A stretch of DNA of 64,000 nt from Lachnospiraceae bacterium (GTDB lineage: Bacteria; Bacillota; Clostridia; Lachnospirales; Lachnospiraceae), in contig JAAWAC010000002.1 of the NCBI GenBank assembly GCA_022791975.1, positions 1 through 64,000 on the forward strand, written 5' to 3'. Shown here piece after piece: positions 35,031-46,177 of this stretch (position 1 is the first letter of the stretch; every line of letters starts with the position of its first letter). Made by a program: the position numbers and the translations under genes. The notes under the pieces were generated by a model. The model was not told where the DNA came from. It saw only the letters and a program-made list of their open reading frames with translations, and made no database searches.

Positions 35031-37451
35031 TTACAGCGGTGCATAAAATAAGTGGTGTTGTCTGATTACCCTTTGTCGCACCTGCTTTAGAAAGGGTTCT
35101 GGCCCCAGAATCTCTATCACAGGTCCAAAGGACAGAAGCTGAATCAAAAGCTCCGTCTCGTCTGCTAGGTCATAGTTGATGGAACAAAGGTAAGTGTCGG
35201 TTTCTGGTTCATAGATAGTTTTCTTTTCATAACTGGCAAAATGAAGCATACAACGCTCCAGAGCATTGCGCTGTTGACGGATGCGGATGCATACTGGCTC
35301 TGGTGCCTGCTGCTGCCAGGAAGAAAAATCCCAGTCAAACCCTTTGGGAACCCTGCTTGTGGAGACCTGACAGGTCACAATACGGCTCATATTTAGAACA
35401 TATGCTCTTTTTGAGTGACCCTGGTGCAGGGAGACTGCCAGCAGCCTGAACTTGTCATCCTTGGGAGAGTATTGAAGGCGACAGGGAAGAAGCTCTAAGG
35501 TCTGAAAGCTGCCCTGGGCCTTGGCTCCCTCATAGACCACAGAGAGGGGAGAGCAACCGAGAGCTTTTTCTACCATTTGAAAATGCTCTTGATAGGTGGG
35601 GCTTGTATAAGGGTCTTTGTCGGCATACTGGTCAAAATAGTGAAAGTCTGTGGGAAGATAGAGCGGTTTCACCATAGACAGTTCCTCCTCCAGCAGGAGA
35701 AGTTCCTCCTGAGAGAAAAACAGGCGGAAGCGATCATCCAAAAGCAGGGCTTTTAGCCAGGCCTTTTGCAGGTTGGTAAGGGGCGGCTTTAGAAAAGCTT
35801 CCGAAGCCTGGGAGGCAAAGGAAAGTGCACAGCCGTATGAATGTCCGTCCTTTGGGGACAGTAAAGGTGACCAGGGGCCAGAGAGCAATTTGGGAAGAAT
35901 GGTCAAAAAACTTTCCTCAAAGGCATAAGTGCGGGAGATCTCTTCCATTCTGGAGGCTGTGACAGGTGTTTTTGCGGCATCCAGAAGGATTTTTCGGACC
36001 ACCTGAAAATACGCGCTGTAAATTTCATGGAAAAAATCCATTGCAATGGATTCTTTTTCTTTTGTTGAACAGGATGTAGAAGCTTTTCTGGAAGAAAATC
36101 CGGCAAGGCTTTTGGAAGAATAGTTTTTTGTCTGGGAGGCCTGGATTTGCAGGGAAGCTTTAAACTTCTCTTTCTGGGGGGCAGGAGCAGACAACGTGGC
36201 CTGCAATGGTTCTGGCTGTCCTTCTGGGGCATACATGTGATACAGCACCGCAAAGTCCTCCGTGACCTTTTGGAGCGCCTGGGAATTGGAGCACTGGAGA
36301 TCCAGAATCCGGCCTGTAAAGGATTTGACCCAGCCCAGCATTTCATTGGTGTCAAAGAAGGTGCCAGTATACAAAAAGGTATCTGGGCAGACCTTTTGTA
36401 TTTCTCCGCCCCGTCCTTCCCGGTAAAGTCGGTTTAAGACATAGGGCTCTCTTTTTTCGTCTATGTGTAGCTTCATACAGAGGGTTTCCATGCGGGTCTG
36501 TCCGCCAAAAGACACGCCCCAGCAATGGAACAGATTTTTGCTCAGCTTTTCCTGTAGACTTGGATAGTCGGGGAAAATCCCCAGAAATTCCACATGGAAT
36601 ATGCAGTCCAGACGCAGGGTGTTGAAGCGGCGTCTGGGAGCGACATAGAGACAGAGATACCGGCGGCCGGTCTGGGTGCTGACAAAAATTTTTAAAGGAA
36701 CTCCAGTGACAAGGGTTTTTTGACCGGAGCGGGTACTGTGATTTTCAAAGCGGATTTCCCGGTGTTCTCTCATGGCCTTTACTATAAGAAGAAGCACCTG
36801 GTCCTCCAGGGTATGTACCAGATAGGAGTGCTTAAAGGAGAAGCGATCATTTTCCAGAAATTCCCGGTCCAACAGGGTACTCCCCACAGAGCCAAAGGGA
36901 AGGGCCTGGGAACAGAATTTTACAGCCTCCAAAAGCTTTGTCCAGATCCGGGTATTCTCCAGGGACAGGGCAGGTGTCAGGCGGTAGGAGAGGGATTTTC
37001 CCTTTGGCTCTGCTATGAGAATTCCCAGGTTTTGGTATTCTCTGCATTTTAAGCGAACCGTCTGCACATCCAGAGGGACGCCGTAGTGTAGGGAGATGGC
37101 ATCGCAGATCTGAGACACGGTAAGCCCCTCGGGCTTACACAACAAATCCAGCAGAAAGAAGTGGAGCAAAAGATCCCGATCCGTAAAGCTTTTGGATTTC
37201 CAGGCGGCATAGAGAGGATTGGAGGAAAGGCGTTTGGAATCCATGCGAATGGAGACCTGCTTCCCCTTGGGGGTGTATTCTGTATGAATGTAATGGGCCA
37301 GGTAATTTTCTATGCGCCGCCGTTCATTGTCGTAGGTGCGTCCGCTTTTGTCCTGGAAATCCCCCCGGACCTTGAAGCCGTACAGAAAGAATTGACGCAT
37401 GTAATCCCGGATCTTGTCAAAATTTTTAATGAGCTCCTGAAAGTCAGACAT
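35031..37451 (-). CDS. Large WYL-domain transcriptional regulator (two WYL-like regions)
   Basis: 806 residues. An N-terminal winged helix (about 80-150: LLHFFLLDLLCKPEGLTVSQICDAISLHYGV) is followed by a WYL-like beta domain at about 235-320 (REIRFENH, GRRYLCLYVAPRRRFNTLRLD). A Ser/Lys/Gln-rich linker near 425-470 leads to a second half with another WYL-like segment at about 640-700 (LSVVYEGAKAQ, FRLLAVSLHQGHSKRAYVLNMSRI). WYL proteins bind ligands or nucleic acid and regulate transcription. Twice the usual size; seen in other Lachnospiraceae. Stand-alone gene, RBS AGGGGAAC. Confidence 0.75.
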   Translation of the reverse strand: MSDFQELIKNFDKIRDYMRQFFLYGFKVRGDFQDKSGRTYDNERRRIENYLAHYIHTEYTPKGKQVSIRMDSKRLSSNPLYAAWKSKSFTDRDLLLHFFLLDLLCKPEGLTVSQICDAISLHYGVPLDVQTVRLKCREYQNLGILIAEPKGKSLSYRLTPALSLENTRIWTKLLEAVKFCSQALPFGSVGSTLLDREFLENDRFSFKHSYLVHTLEDQVLLLIVKAMREHREIRFENHSTRSGQKTLVTGVPLKIFVSTQTGRRYLCLYVAPRRRFNTLRLDCIFHVEFLGIFPDYPSLQEKLSKNLFHCWGVSFGGQTRMETLCMKLHIDEKREPYVLNRLYREGRGGEIQKVCPDTFLYTGTFFDTNEMLGWVKSFTGRILDLQCSNSQALQKVTEDFAVLYHMYAPEGQPEPLQATLSAPAPQKEKFKASLQIQASQTKNYSSKSLAGFSSRKASTSCSTKEKESIAMDFFHEIYSAYFQVVRKILLDAAKTPVTASRMEEISRTYAFEESFLTILPKLLSGPWSPLLSPKDGHSYGCALSFASQASEAFLKPPLTNLQKAWLKALLLDDRFRLFFSQEELLLLEEELSMVKPLYLPTDFHYFDQYADKDPYTSPTYQEHFQMVEKALGCSPLSVVYEGAKAQGSFQTLELLPCRLQYSPKDDKFRLLAVSLHQGHSKRAYVLNMSRIVTCQVSTSRVPKGFDWDFSSWQQQAPEPVCIRIRQQRNALERCMLHFASYEKKTIYEPETDTYLCSINYDLADETELLIQLLSFGPVIEILGPEPFLKQVRQRVIRQHHLFYAPL

Positions 37452-37611
37452 TCTAGTTCCCCTTTATATTTCCTGGCCTGCTTGCATGTTCTCTTTATCC
37501 CACGCTGTATCTGGGAGAGTTTGCATTTTTCCTGGGCCGGAATATGGTTGATTTCTTTTATTATACCTTACCAAGACAAAAAGTAAAGCAGCCCCATTAG
37601 AAAAAAGGAGC

Positions 37612-37641
37612 TTGTGCTTTTCAGGAGAATTAGAATATAAT
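37612..37641 (+). promoter_or_regulatory. Probable promoter of the histidine kinase operon
   Basis: TTGTGC at 37612, 18-base spacer, TATAAT at 37636; the start codon follows 45 bases on. Confidence 0.5.
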
Positions 37642-37685
37642 GAAGGCATAAAATTTACATAGACAGCGGGAAAGGGGGAGAAACT

Positions 37686-39500
37686 ATGGGAATTCGTAAG
37701 TTTTGGAAGAGAAAGACCTTTGCAAACCAGCTGATTTTTGTATTTTTAAGTATCTTTTTGCTTCACCTGATTATTGTACAAATGTTAAACGGCTTTTATA
37801 TTACCCGCGTGGTGGAGAAAAAACTGGTAAATTCTTCCAGACAGACACTGCGTCAGGCGGCCTTAAATGTGGAAAACACCTTGTCCAGCTACGAGGATTT
37901 GACGGAACAGCTGATAAACCGGAATGATTTCCAGCGGTGTATTAAGCTTTTGGATGAGGCCAAAGGGCAGGAGGAGCGACAGATTCGGGAGGAGATGGAG
38001 GGAATGGTGAAAGAGATGATGGCTTACCAGACTCAAATCCGTTGCTTTTCCCTTTGTACCATTCGGGATACCATTTTTGGTTATGACCGGATGCAGCTGG
38101 ATCTCCTCTATCAAAAGATCAACGATCTCCATATGGAATACTATGAGGAGAATTTTTTTGAGAATACCACCATTGTGGAGGGAAAATGGACCAAGACTGC
38201 CTATCTGGATCGGTGGGGGACCCAGGAATACTATGTCTATTCTTTTGGAAAGCGGATACAGGACTGGATTTTGAATAAACGGCTGGGAATTTTTATTGTG
38301 AGCATTGAGGAGAGCTCCCTGGCCCAGATTTGTGAGGCTGCTCAGATCTCCCACAATCCCGGGGAAAATTATCTCTTAATCGTGGATGAAGATGGCACGA
38401 TTATCTCCCACAGGGATAAGACTCTTTTGGGGGCTAACTTGCAGGACCAGGAGGGTTGGGTCCTGGAAGGAGGGGAATATTCTGTGGGAAATGACTATGT
38501 GGTGATTCAGGAGCCTTTGGAGAACACCAGCTGGAGTATTTTAAGCGTGATCAGACGGGACTACATGTATGAGGCTCTACAGGAGGCACAGACGTTGCTC
38601 TGGATGGTTTCCCTTTTGCTGGCTGCGGTAATTGTGCTGGTGGTGGTGTACGTGTCCAAAAAGATGTCCAAAGAGGTGAAGGATATTGTGGATACCATGC
38701 AGGAGGTAGGAGAGGGAGAGTTGTCCGCCAAGATTGGCGTAAACCAGGACGAACGCAATGAGCTGAGCCTGATTGCCAATGGATTTAACGCCATGATGAA
38801 CAAGGTCAATGAGCAGATGGAGCTGATCCGCATAGCCGGAAAACGGGAAAAGGAGGCGGAGATCCGGGCGCTGGAGGCCCAGATCAATCCCCATTTTATC
38901 TATAATACGCTGGACTCCATCCATTGGCTGGCTGTGGAAAATGACCAGCCGGAGATCAGCCAGATGCTAAGCTTTTTCGCCCAGATTCTCCGGTATCAGA
39001 TTCAAAAGAGCAATACCATTGTAACGCTCCAGGAAGAGCTTCAATATCTGGAAAAATATCTGTATCTGCAGAAGATCCGGTTTGTGGACAGCTTTGAGTA
39101 TGTGCTGGAGTGTCAGGATTCTCTGCTGGAATGCCAGATCTACAAAATGATTTTTCAGCCCTTTATTGAAAATGCCATTCTTCACGGCTGTGCGGATTTG
39201 TCTCACGGGGGACTTTTAAAAATTCAGATCCGGGATTATGACCCCAGACATCTGGTGTTTATTGTATCGGATAACGGCTGTGGCATGACAGAAGAGCAGA
39301 TAGAGGCTGTTTTCGTACACCGGGAAAAGGGACGGGATGCCATTGGAGTGGAAAATGTGCTGGCACGGCTGGATATGTATTATGGGGAGGAATACCATGT
39401 GCAGGTGGAAAGCAGGCAGGGGCGTGGGACAACCATCCGCACGGTGATTCCAAAACAGTGGGATATTTCTCATGAGAAGGGAGGAATCGATCAACCATGA
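37686..39500 (+). CDS. YesM-type sensor histidine kinase
   Basis: 604 residues. Membrane helix at about 17-37, extracellular Cache-like sensor to about 300, second helix at about 303-325 (LLWMVSLLLAAVIVLVVVYV), HAMP, then the His-kinase region with the conserved INPHFIYNTLDSIHWLA and ATPase N box (FQPFIENAILHG), DNGCGM and GRGTTI boxes. Pairs with the response regulator that overlaps it by 4 bases, probably sensing an extracellular oligosaccharide or binding protein. Confidence 0.95.
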   Translation: MGIRKFWKRKTFANQLIFVFLSIFLLHLIIVQMLNGFYITRVVEKKLVNSSRQTLRQAALNVENTLSSYEDLTEQLINRNDFQRCIKLLDEAKGQEERQIREEMEGMVKEMMAYQTQIRCFSLCTIRDTIFGYDRMQLDLLYQKINDLHMEYYEENFFENTTIVEGKWTKTAYLDRWGTQEYYVYSFGKRIQDWILNKRLGIFIVSIEESSLAQICEAAQISHNPGENYLLIVDEDGTIISHRDKTLLGANLQDQEGWVLEGGEYSVGNDYVVIQEPLENTSWSILSVIRRDYMYEALQEAQTLLWMVSLLLAAVIVLVVVYVSKKMSKEVKDIVDTMQEVGEGELSAKIGVNQDERNELSLIANGFNAMMNKVNEQMELIRIAGKREKEAEIRALEAQINPHFIYNTLDSIHWLAVENDQPEISQMLSFFAQILRYQIQKSNTIVTLQEELQYLEKYLYLQKIRFVDSFEYVLECQDSLLECQIYKMIFQPFIENAILHGCADLSHGGLLKIQIRDYDPRHLVFIVSDNGCGMTEEQIEAVFVHREKGRDAIGVENVLARLDMYYGEEYHVQVESRQGRGTTIRTVIPKQWDISHEKGGIDQP

Positions 39501-41029
39501 AAATCTTAGTTGTGGAGGATGAGATTAAAACGCTTCGGGGCATCTGCCATTTGATTGATACTCTGCCAGAGGAATACCAGGTAGCAGGAATGGCCAAGAG
39601 CGGAGAGGAGGGCTTAAGGCTGGCCCGGGAGCTTGGGCCGGATGTGATTTTGTCTGATATTCGCATGAAGGGAATCACAGGCCTGGAGATGATTCAAAGG
39701 CTTCAGGAGGAGGGGCTTTCCTGCAAGTATCTGATTTTAAGCGGTTATGCGGATTTTCATTATGCCCGGGAGGCCCTGGTGTTGGGGAGCGTGGATTATC
39801 TTTTAAAGCCTGTAACTGCGGAGGATCTGGAGAAGGCCTTAAAAAAGGTGGCAGATCTGCTTTTGGAGGAGGCCTCCAGCATTCGCATCCACACCTTTTC
39901 CACAGAAGAGCTTTTGGGCAGGGTCTTAAATGAGGACGGAGAGGAATACGAACAGGAGTTCTGGAGCCGTTTTGCCTTGGGAAGCCGGAAGCTTCTTCTT
40001 TTGGTGCGTTCAGAGGCCCGGCTGGTGCAAAAGGATCTGCAGGCCATTAGCCAGATTCTTTATGAGGCTCTGCCAGGGGTTTCCTGTGTGACCTATGTAA
40101 ATGAGGAGCACAAGGAGCTTTATTTGCTGGGGGAAATTCTCTCAGAGGATCTTTCAAAGGAGCAGATTTACGGACAGCTGGACAGGGCTGCCCAGGCCTG
40201 CTATGAGACGGTCAATGCTTATCTGGTCTGCTCTGCAGAGCTGTTTATGGAGAGTGGCAGTCTGGTCTGGGTAAAAAATCGAATCCGGGACAACAGCAAC
40301 TGGAATCTGACTCTGAAAAAACCCCTGGTTATCCACAGAGAGCGGGTTGAGGCCCTTTCCTGTGCCAAGTTTTCCTATCCCTCTTGGCTGGAAAGGGATA
40401 TTATTAATGCCATCAATAAGGGAGAGCTGGACAAGGCAGGGGAGGAGCTGGAAGGATTCCTGTCCTATCTCAATGCCAGTGATTATGCGTACACGGATGT
40501 GCGGGAGGCGCTGATCTGCCTGACTGCTGCCATTTTGTATGCCATTCGCATGGCCAGCTATGGGCTTTACGAAAATATCAGTCATCTCAATCTTATGGAG
40601 TGGGTGCAGGGAACCTTATTTACGGAGCACTACAGACAGATGATTCGGAATCTTCTCCACCAGTATGCCAGGTATGAGGAAAATGTGAAACAGAGCAAGC
40701 ATCCCATTATCAATAAGGTGCTGAAAATCATAGAGGCGGAGTATGCAGGGGATATTTCCCAGGAACATATTGCCCGCAGAATGAATATTACTCCGGAGTA
40801 TTTGAGTGCGCTGTTTATCAAGGAGTTGGGGGTAAAATATGCGGCGTATTGTACTCAGTGCCGAATCCAGGCTGCCAAGCGGATGCTGGAGGAGGAGGGA
40901 AGGAAGATTTACGAGGTGGCGGAGAGCTGCGGCTATGGGGATGTGAAGTATTTTTGCAAGGTTTTCAAAAAATATACGGGAATCAGTCCCAGCGAATACC
41001 AGCATTCCAGAATTTACATTGAATTATGA
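39497..41029 (+). CDS. YesN-type response regulator with AraC DNA-binding domain
   Basis: 510 residues. Receiver domain at the N terminus with acidic pocket (VVEDE), phospho-Asp in DVILSDIRMKG, and the Lys of YLLKPVTAEDL. A long middle region is followed by an AraC-type double helix-turn-helix at the C terminus (ISQEHIARRMNITPEYLSALF, then YEVAESCGYGDVKYFCKVFKKY). It should activate the downstream transporter and glycosidase genes. Confidence 0.95.
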   Translation: MKILVVEDEIKTLRGICHLIDTLPEEYQVAGMAKSGEEGLRLARELGPDVILSDIRMKGITGLEMIQRLQEEGLSCKYLILSGYADFHYAREALVLGSVDYLLKPVTAEDLEKALKKVADLLLEEASSIRIHTFSTEELLGRVLNEDGEEYEQEFWSRFALGSRKLLLLVRSEARLVQKDLQAISQILYEALPGVSCVTYVNEEHKELYLLGEILSEDLSKEQIYGQLDRAAQACYETVNAYLVCSAELFMESGSLVWVKNRIRDNSNWNLTLKKPLVIHRERVEALSCAKFSYPSWLERDIINAINKGELDKAGEELEGFLSYLNASDYAYTDVREALICLTAAILYAIRMASYGLYENISHLNLMEWVQGTLFTEHYRQMIRNLLHQYARYEENVKQSKHPIINKVLKIIEAEYAGDISQEHIARRMNITPEYLSALFIKELGVKYAAYCTQCRIQAAKRMLEEEGRKIYEVAESCGYGDVKYFCKVFKKYTGISPSEYQHSRIYIEL

Positions 41030-41104
41030 CACCATTCTTAAAAAAGTCAAATTTACACCAAATGGCCTCTGTGGTAAGGTAAGATTACGCGAAGGGGCAC
41101 GGGT

Positions 41105-41141
41105 AAGGGAGCGAGCCAAAAAAGGCGTAGCTCCCTTTTTG
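41105..41141 (+). terminator. Terminator between yesN-type gene and transporter
   Basis: Stem AAGGGAGC / GCTCCCTT with a 17-nt loop, then TTTG. It precedes the binding-protein gene, so it either ends the regulator unit or attenuates. Confidence 0.7.
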
Positions 41142-41193
41142 CGAAAAAAGCGCAGGTCCTGGTAACGGAATTAACTTTAATTAGGAGGGTCTT

Positions 41194-42552
41194 ATGAGAA
41201 GGAATGGACTATGGAAAAAATTGACAGCTCTTGGACTGGCTGCCAGTATGGTGCTGGCCATGAGCGCCTGTGGTAAGAAAGAGACACCAGCAGAAACACC
41301 GGCCGAGACGCCGGCAACCACAGAAGGCGAAAGCACTTCCGAGGGCAGTGAGGCTCCCAGTGGGGAGGGAAAGACGAAGATTAGCTTCTGGTCTCCCTTT
41401 AGTGGAGGAGACGGAGATATTATGACAGCCATGGTGGACGAATTTAACGCCCAGAGTGATACCACGGAAGTGGAGTTTATGATTTTTAAATCCGAGGAGT
41501 ATTACACCAAGCTTCTGGCTGCCATCACTTCTGATTCAGCGCCTACTTTGGCTATCAGCCATGCGACCCGGATCAAGGAGTATGTGACAGACGGACTTTT
41601 GGAGCCCCTGGATGAGCTGGCTGCTACCACCAATGTGGACTGGACAGAGTTTACGGAAACCTTGCAGCAGGCCTCTCAGGTGGACGGGACTCATTATTGC
41701 ATGCCTTTGGACACCCATCTGTTGCTGATGCATTTCAATGTGGATGAGTTTGACAAGCTGGGACTTTTGGAGGCGGATGGAACCGTACAGGTACCCAGAG
41801 GAGAGGAAGAATTCTTTAAATTCTTCGAGGGAATCCGGGATCAGCTGGAGGCAGGACGTATGCCCCTCTCCGGAACCTCTATGAATGGTCTTCCCATGTA
41901 TTTATGGTATACCCTGTTGACCCAGTACGGTGGAGATGTGTGTGACGAAAGCGGAACCACTGCCACCCTGAATACAGAGGAGAACAAGAAGGCTTTAAGC
42001 GTAATTATGCGCATGGTGGATGAGGAGATCTGGCCCAAGAATCAGAAAAACGGCGCTGAGCTGTTTACAGGAAATATTGCAGTAGCTACCATCAATGGTG
42101 ACTGGGCAGTGCCTACCTTTGAGGGAACTGACGGACTGAATTTTGTATCCATGCCTTTCCCCCAGCTGACAGATAAGGATTCTGTATATGCGGATTCTCA
42201 TACCATGGTGCTTCCTGTTAACAAGAACAAGACCGATGCAGAGCGGGCTTCTGCCATGGAATTTATGACCTGGATGACCGACCACACAGAAATGTGGGCT
42301 CAGGCCGGCCATATTCCCAGCAAGACAGCTATGATTGAGTCTGATGCTTTTAAAGAGCTTCCCTACCGGAGCCTCTATGCAGAGTCAGCCAAGTATGCTA
42401 AGACGTTTCCCCAGATCTGTGGCGTGGCCGGACTGACGGAAATGTCCTACCGGGAGCTGGCGTCCATGATTGCCGGGGAGCAGGATGTGGAGACCACGGC
42501 AAACAATATGCAGGAGGAGTTCCAGAAGATTCTGGATTCCTACAATAAATAA
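41194..42552 (+). CDS. ABC transporter sugar-binding lipoprotein
   Basis: 452 residues. Lipoprotein signal with lipobox MSAC (lipid Cys near residue 27), a Thr/Glu/Pro linker of about 35 residues, then the family 1 binding-protein fold (ISFWSPFSGGDGDIMTAMVDEFN ...). RBS TAGGAGGG. With the two permeases it forms an oligosaccharide importer; no ATPase is present here, so a shared MsmK-type ATPase elsewhere is expected. The GH51/GH2 genes suggest arabinose-containing glycans. Confidence 0.93.
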   Translation: MRRNGLWKKLTALGLAASMVLAMSACGKKETPAETPAETPATTEGESTSEGSEAPSGEGKTKISFWSPFSGGDGDIMTAMVDEFNAQSDTTEVEFMIFKSEEYYTKLLAAITSDSAPTLAISHATRIKEYVTDGLLEPLDELAATTNVDWTEFTETLQQASQVDGTHYCMPLDTHLLLMHFNVDEFDKLGLLEADGTVQVPRGEEEFFKFFEGIRDQLEAGRMPLSGTSMNGLPMYLWYTLLTQYGGDVCDESGTTATLNTEENKKALSVIMRMVDEEIWPKNQKNGAELFTGNIAVATINGDWAVPTFEGTDGLNFVSMPFPQLTDKDSVYADSHTMVLPVNKNKTDAERASAMEFMTWMTDHTEMWAQAGHIPSKTAMIESDAFKELPYRSLYAESAKYAKTFPQICGVAGLTEMSYRELASMIAGEQDVETTANNMQEEFQKILDSYNK

Positions 42553-42597
42553 GAGAAGACACACAACAGGGCAGCCAGGCTGTTAAGAAATGAAATC

Positions 42598-42661
42598 AGG
42601 GCGCGGCAGAATAGAAACGGCAGAAATATTTTGCGGATTATATTTTGCGGTGCCCTTTTTC
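42598..42661 (+). terminator. Leaky terminator between binding protein and permeases
   Basis: Stem AGGGCGC at 42598 pairing with GTGCCCT (42650-42656), followed by TTTTTC. Such partial terminators keep binding-protein message higher than permease message. Confidence 0.5.
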
Positions 42662-42686
42662 TGTAAATAAGGAAGGCGGTAACAAG

Positions 42687-43583
42687 ATGCAGATGGCTAT
42701 GGGAAAGGAAAAAAGGCAAAAGGTGATCAAGAAGAATCTGGTGGCCTGGTGCTTTCTTCTTCCATTTTTGTATTTTTTTGTAAATTTTTTACTGTTTCCC
42801 ATTATAAAGGGAATTCACTTAAGCTTATACGATTCTACATTAGGAGGGAGCCAAAGCTTTGCCGGGCTTTCCAACTATTTTGCCATGTTCCAGGATAAAA
42901 ATTTTTGGAATTCCATGTTTAATACCTTGTTTTTTGTGGTAATTTCCACACCCACCATTGTTTTGGTTGGGTTCATCTTTGCCATGTTTATCAATTCCAA
43001 GCTAAAGGGGACTATTTTTATCCGGGCTTGTCTCTTTTCCCCTTATGTGTTGTCCATGTCTGTGGTGACGGGCCTGTGGATTTTTATTTTCCAGCCCTAC
43101 ACGGGACTGGTGACGCAGATGACAGCCAAGCTTGGGGTGGGAGAGATGTACTGGCTCAATACCAAGTGGCTGGTATGGCTGGCTATTTTAATCACCACAG
43201 TTTGGTGGACAGTGGGCTTTAATATGGTTTTGTTTCTGGCTGGCCTCCAGGATATTCCCGATGAGATCTATGAGGCGGCCCGCATTGACGGGGCCAATTC
43301 CCGGCAGATTCTGTTTCGGATTACCATTCCCATGCTGAAGGATACCATTACCCTGGTGATTCTCCTCCAGACCATCGCTTCCTTTAAGCTGTTTGGGCAG
43401 ACCTACTTAATGGCGGGAGGTGGTCCGGGAACCCATACCAAGACCATTGTACATTATATCTATGAAACCGGCTTTACCAACCGCAAAATGGGCTATGCGG
43501 CAGCGCTGTCCTTTGCCTTCTTTGTGGTGGTATTCTTAGTGACACTGCTGCAGAATAAGCTTTTGGGCAGCAAAGAAGAGTAA
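42687..43583 (+). CDS. ABC transporter permease, MalF/UgpA type
   Basis: 298 residues, six membrane helices. The EAA loop is DIPDEIYEAARIDGANSRQILFRITIP-like around residues 190-215, the coupling site for the ATPase. ATG 42687 follows GGAAGGCGGTAAC; the frame from 42645 starts upstream of this site. First of two permeases. Confidence 0.93.
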   Translation: MQMAMGKEKRQKVIKKNLVAWCFLLPFLYFFVNFLLFPIIKGIHLSLYDSTLGGSQSFAGLSNYFAMFQDKNFWNSMFNTLFFVVISTPTIVLVGFIFAMFINSKLKGTIFIRACLFSPYVLSMSVVTGLWIFIFQPYTGLVTQMTAKLGVGEMYWLNTKWLVWLAILITTVWWTVGFNMVLFLAGLQDIPDEIYEAARIDGANSRQILFRITIPMLKDTITLVILLQTIASFKLFGQTYLMAGGGPGTHTKTIVHYIYETGFTNRKMGYAAALSFAFFVVVFLVTLLQNKLLGSKEE

Positions 43584-43597
43584 GGGAGGTGGATGCT

Positions 43598-46059
<2,462 letters not shown>

Positions 46060-46177
46060 AACAGCATAAACACCGACAAGGTCCGGAGGAGTTTACAATC
46101 ATATAAGGGATGGGAATTTCTCCCGGAGAAGGGGGCATGTGAGGTGTTTATGTAGAACTTGAATTAGGAGTATAAAG

